This document shows, one piece after another, positions 61,462 to 64,000 of a stretch of 64,000 bases of DNA. The DNA comes from an uncultured Flavobacteriaceae bacterium. GTDB taxonomy: Bacteria; Bacteroidota; Bacteroidia; Flavobacteriales; Flavobacteriaceae. Below the pieces are notes generated by a model. That model saw only the letters and a list, made by a program, of their open reading frames with translations, made no database searches and was not told the origin of the DNA. The number at the start of each line of letters is the position of its first letter. Positions within the stretch are counted from its first letter, which is position 1. The stretch spans positions 1 through 64,000 of the forward strand of contig CALJFB010000002.1 in NCBI GenBank assembly GCA_938073895.1, in the 5' to 3' direction. The translations under genes and the position numbers were made by a program.

Positions 61462-61533
61462 GGCCCGTTCGTCTATCGGCTAGGACGCATGGTTTTCATC
61501 CATGTAAGAGGGGTTCGATTCCCCTACGGGCTA
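61462..61533 (+). tRNA. tRNA-Glu (anticodon TTC)
   Basis: A complete cloverleaf: acceptor GGCCCGT/ACGGGCT (first pair G-T), D-arm GTCTATCGGCTAGGAC, anticodon arm CATGG-TTTTCAT-CCATG with anticodon TTC, variable TAAGA, T-arm GGGGT-TCGATTC-CCCTA style, discriminator A; CCA is not encoded. It is followed 26 bp later by rpsT, probably in one transcript. Confidence 0.96.
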
Positions 61534-61558
61534 CAATTTTTTAAATAAAAAGATACAA

Positions 61559-61810
61559 ATGGCAAATCATAAGTCAGCATTAAAAAGAATAAGAAGCAAC
61601 GAAGCTAAGCGTCTTAGAAACAAGTACCAACATAAAACAACTCGTAACGCAATAAAGCGTTTAAGAGAGTTAACAGATAAAAACGAGGCACAAACTTTAT
61701 TTCCTTCTGTTGTTTCTATGTTAGATAAATTAGCAAAGAAAAATATTATACACGCTAATAAAGCGTCTAATTTAAAATCAAGTTTATCTAAGCACGTTGC
61801 TGCTTTATAA
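61559..61810 (+). CDS. rpsT: 30S ribosomal protein bS20
   Basis: An 83-residue very basic helical protein (MANHKSALKRIRSNEAKRLRN...) with the bS20 plan of three helices and conserved IHANKASNLKSSLSKHV near the end. It follows the tRNA-Glu gene by 25 bp and is closed by a terminator. Confidence 0.97.
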   Translation: MANHKSALKRIRSNEAKRLRNKYQHKTTRNAIKRLRELTDKNEAQTLFPSVVSMLDKLAKKNIIHANKASNLKSSLSKHVAAL

Positions 61811-61833
61811 TAAATAAGATTTAAAATATATTT

Positions 61834-61868
61834 AAAAACCCTTTCAATTATTTGAAAGGGTTTTTTTT
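61834..61868 (+). terminator. Terminator of tRNA-Glu/rpsT
   Basis: AAAAACCCTTTCAA and TTGAAAGGGTTTTT pair around TTAT and run into a longer T-run. Confidence 0.85.
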
Positions 61869-61934
61869 ATGAATTTATTACAATTTTCATGAAAGATTTA
61901 TTTTAAAAAGTGAGTTATTTGGATTCTAAAAAAT

Positions 61935-61942
61935 TAAATTTG
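61935..61942 (+). promoter_or_regulatory. Minus-7 box upstream of the acidic hypothetical gene
   Basis: TAAATTTG fits TAnnTTTG, 38 bp before the TTG start codon of the next gene. Confidence 0.5.
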
Positions 61943-61980
61943 CAATAGCATATATTAATAACCTACATAATTAGACTAAT

Positions 61981-62355
61981 TTGGAAAATAGTAAAGCCAT
62001 TAAATTAATAGATAAGATTTTAGTAAATCTTGACGAGACAGGAATTAATACAGATTCTTTAATTACCGATATTAAAGAATTAAGATCTTATGCTTTAGAG
62101 CAGCAAGTTCCTTTAGTTGTAAAAGTTCTAAGATTAACCTTTGAGCATATTGAGGCTACAGAAAGCTTCATGATTTCGATACCTAATGATGATGCTATTG
62201 AGGATGAAGAAGATGTTGAGGTAGATGAAACTGAAACAGCCGAACTTAATCCAGTTGAAAGTTTAAAGTATGTTATAGCATTAACAAGAAACTTAAATAA
62301 TAAATCGAACTTAGCAGATTTAAAAGAATACAGAGACCTTTTAAACGCTTATTAA
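61981..62355 (+). CDS. Acidic alpha-helical protein of unknown function (TTG start)
   Basis: A 124-residue soluble protein, mostly helical, with an acidic linker (about 75-92, DDAIEDEEDVEVDETE). The only in-frame start after the upstream stop (TAG at 61972) is TTG at 61981; the next Met is about 65 residues on, so TTG is used. The two helical halves end in LLNAY. I do not recognise the family beyond its occurrence in flavobacteria. It has its own promoter and a strong terminator. Confidence 0.75.
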   Translation: MENSKAIKLIDKILVNLDETGINTDSLITDIKELRSYALEQQVPLVVKVLRLTFEHIEATESFMISIPNDDAIEDEEDVEVDETETAELNPVESLKYVIALTRNLNNKSNLADLKEYRDLLNAY

Positions 62356-62373
62356 GTTTTAATTCGTTTTTAG

Positions 62374-62412
62374 AAAAAAAGCCTTACGTATAATTATACG
62401 TAAGGCTTTTTT
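62374..62412 (+). terminator. Terminator of the acidic hypothetical gene
   Basis: AAAAAAAGCCTTACGTATAA pairs with TTATACGTAAGGCTTTTTT and lies 19 bp after the stop codon. Confidence 0.88.
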
Positions 62413-62687
62413 ATTTTAAGACGTTGCTATATGCTTTATTTTTCATCAATATTATAATTAAACCATTTTAAGACAAACTACAATATTTTCATCTTTTAAA
62501 AGACATAACAAAACAAATAGTAGGGTTAACCAGTAACAGTTTACATTATTTTTTATTGAAGTGAAATTAAAAAGAATAACTATTTTATGTGTAAAAATTT
62601 TTAGGTCAATAATTAGATGTACAAAAAAAGTGAAGCTTAGAATATAGAGGCTCCACTTTTAAGTTTTAATTGTATTCTAATTGTAAA
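62413..62687. other. Spacer between convergent genes
   Basis: AT-rich DNA between the acidic hypothetical gene and the convergent HglS-like gene; a short hairpin near 62630-62660 (GAAGCTTAGAATATAGAGGCTCCAC region) could end the HglS-like gene, but it is weak. Confidence 0.4.
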
Positions 62688-64000
62688 TTAAGCATTTATT
62701 TCAGCTAAGCATTTTATAATAGTTTCTGCTTGAATATTTTCATACCATTTTATCAAGTCATATACAGGCTGACCCAAATCCTTTTCAAATAATGTGTGAT
62801 TTGAGGTTTCTTTATACTCACGTTTTGCATCATCTGTACCTAAGTTAGAAGCAAATATTCCTGCTGCACTTACGGGCAAAAAGTCTTCGTAAATCATTGG
62901 TTCAATAGATAAGTAGCCATCTTCTAATAATTTGCTTACGTCTGTAAAATTATAAATTTTATCTTTAGCTAAACGTTCTATTTTTGGAGTTGTAAAGTAA
63001 TGGAAATACGCTAATTCTTGATTGTATAATTCGTTATAGCTATCTGGGAAAACTTTAAAGTTTTCTGCTAATAATTGGTTGTATTCTTCTGCATTTTCAG
63101 CAGTTGGAGATCCACCAATGGCTTTACGTGTTTTGTTTAATAACTCGTGATACAAATCTTGCCCTTTTTGAGTTAATGCAGCGCCACGTTGTTCTATTTC
63201 TCCAAAACGTGCTTTATGTTTTCCTGTTTTTTTACTTCCAGAATCGTTTTTAAAAGTCACGTTTTCTGTTAATGCTTGAAAACTTGTTTGGCGTAATAAA
63301 ATAGGACATTTTCTTGCTGGTGGACCTTCAATATTATCTTTTGGTGGAATATTGCGAGCTTCCATACTTGCTTGCACCTGATCTATATCTAAAGTTCTTG
63401 GCGTTAAATGGTTAATGTGTGGTCCTTTAAATGCAACTACATCTGCAATTAGTCTGTGTTGATTAAGTAATTCTTCGTATGTTTCGTAATCTACAGTAGC
63501 TGTATCGTGCCATTGAAATGTTTTTAAGGCTTCTTGTACAAATAACTCTGCATCTTCTTTGTTTAATCCACCATTTTTTTCAGATTTATCGATTAATTCT
63601 AAAGTCTTTTCCGAAAATATTTGACGGTTTTCTAAAATAGTATCAATTTTATCTCTAAGTTGTTCATCATCAATTAAATCTAAACGTAATAAAGAGGTAA
63701 AAACTCTAAATGGCGCCTGATTAAGAGTTGCATTTTCTATAGCTCTAAATGCAGTAGAGTGAACAGGAACTCCTGCAGTTGCTAAATCATAATAACCAAC
63801 TGGAAACATTCCCATAACTTTAAATAAGCGTCTCATAGTAAAAAGCTCGTAAGGTTTCCCTAAACGAATTGCTCCGTGACGTTCCATATTTAGGCGCGTA
63901 ATTTCTCCGGTCTTTTCTAAGCGTTCTTTAATGTTGTTATTTTTTGAAAGAACATCGTTATTAATATCGTTAACCAATTCAAGAAGTTCGTCGTAAAGCG
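62688..64000 (-). CDS. HglS/YdcJ-type 2-oxoadipate dioxygenase/decarboxylase (partial, 5' end outside window)
   Basis: About 437 residues are visible; the frame is open to the right edge, where it reads LYDELLELVNDIN, so the start lies beyond the window. The sequence matches the YdcJ/DUF1338 family closely from the N-terminal NMERHGAIR onward. Likely metal ligands by family knowledge are His in GVPVHSTAF, His in HINHLTPRTLD and Glu in ARFGEIEQRG. Characterised HglS converts 2-oxoadipate to 2-hydroxyglutarate in lysine breakdown and uses a single Fe(II). No other lysine catabolism gene is in view. Compared with E. coli YdcJ, about 25-35 residues are missing at the N-terminus. Confidence 0.92.
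   Translation of the reverse strand, partial: LYDELLELVNDINNDVLSKNNNIKERLEKTGEITRLNMERHGAIRLGKPYELFTMRRLFKVMGMFPVGYYDLATAGVPVHSTAFRAIENATLNQAPFRVFTSLLRLDLIDDEQLRDKIDTILENRQIFSEKTLELIDKSEKNGGLNKEDAELFVQEALKTFQWHDTATVDYETYEELLNQHRLIADVVAFKGPHINHLTPRTLDIDQVQASMEARNIPPKDNIEGPPARKCPILLRQTSFQALTENVTFKNDSGSKKTGKHKARFGEIEQRGAALTQKGQDLYHELLNKTRKAIGGSPTAENAEEYNQLLAENFKVFPDSYNELYNQELAYFHYFTTPKIERLAKDKIYNFTDVSKLLEDGYLSIEPMIYEDFLPVSAAGIFASNLGTDDAKREYKETSNHTLFEKDLGQPVYDLIKWYENIQAETIIKCLAEINA

Overview
The window reads as a chromosome segment of an AT-rich member of Bacteroidota, most likely family Flavobacteriaceae. The evidence is the recurring promoter element TAnnTTTG with an upstream TTG, the general lack of Shine-Dalgarno sequences, a type IX secretion sorting domain, and lineage-restricted families (DUF4295, DUF1599, BT_3928-type DoxX, DUF3810, OmpP1/FadL). 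I cannot name the genus.

Layout: (1) 1-6079 is the 3' part of a copper/silver (and perhaps mercury) resistance operon: the end of a TolC-type outer-membrane component, a MerT-HMA fusion, a small Cys-rich protein, a CopA-type P1B ATPase, a CusB-type adaptor and an HMA lipoprotein, closed by a terminator. (2) 6080-7170 has no gene. It holds a GC-richer, strongly self-complementary block of about 650 bp bounded by a perfect 12-bp inverted repeat. (3) 7175-8741 is a compact minus-strand cassette of four genes (an unrecognised 251-aa protein, a DUF5675 protein and two small membrane proteins), followed by a divergent 68-aa putative DNA-binding protein whose start lies in three 11-bp direct repeats. 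(4) At 9261-9284 there is an orphan 3' end of a tRNA, probably tRNA-Pro, followed by a tRNA-like terminator. I read it as the attachment-site scar of an integrated element, so everything to its left is probably a genomic island.

(5) From 9.7 kb to the end the window looks like core chromosome: redox and folding (trxB, htpG), fatty acid synthesis (fabH), DNA repair (recR, DEDDh exonuclease, alkB), 2-oxoacid dehydrogenase E2, a ribosomal cluster (rpmB, rpmG, DUF4295) next to ftsY, rimO, c-di-AMP synthesis (cdaA) beside folP, a DoxX/ABC permease/TlpA/tpiA run, prmA-clpS, a cell-envelope and peptidase group (VanX-like, M48, DUF3810, pepD), two degenerate amidohydrolases, a FadL porin, a low-complexity lipoprotein, proS, tRNA-Glu, rpsT and an HglS/YdcJ-type 2-oxoadipate dioxygenase cut by the right edge.

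The best candidates for something undescribed are the DUF5675 cassette with its regulator-like gene and repeats next to the att scar, and the inverted-repeat-bounded structured non-coding block. Other oddities are an ABC permease gene with no ATG/GTG/TTG start, a decayed intergenic repeat family, REP-like palindromes, and amidohydrolase modules that lack the metal-binding HxH motif.
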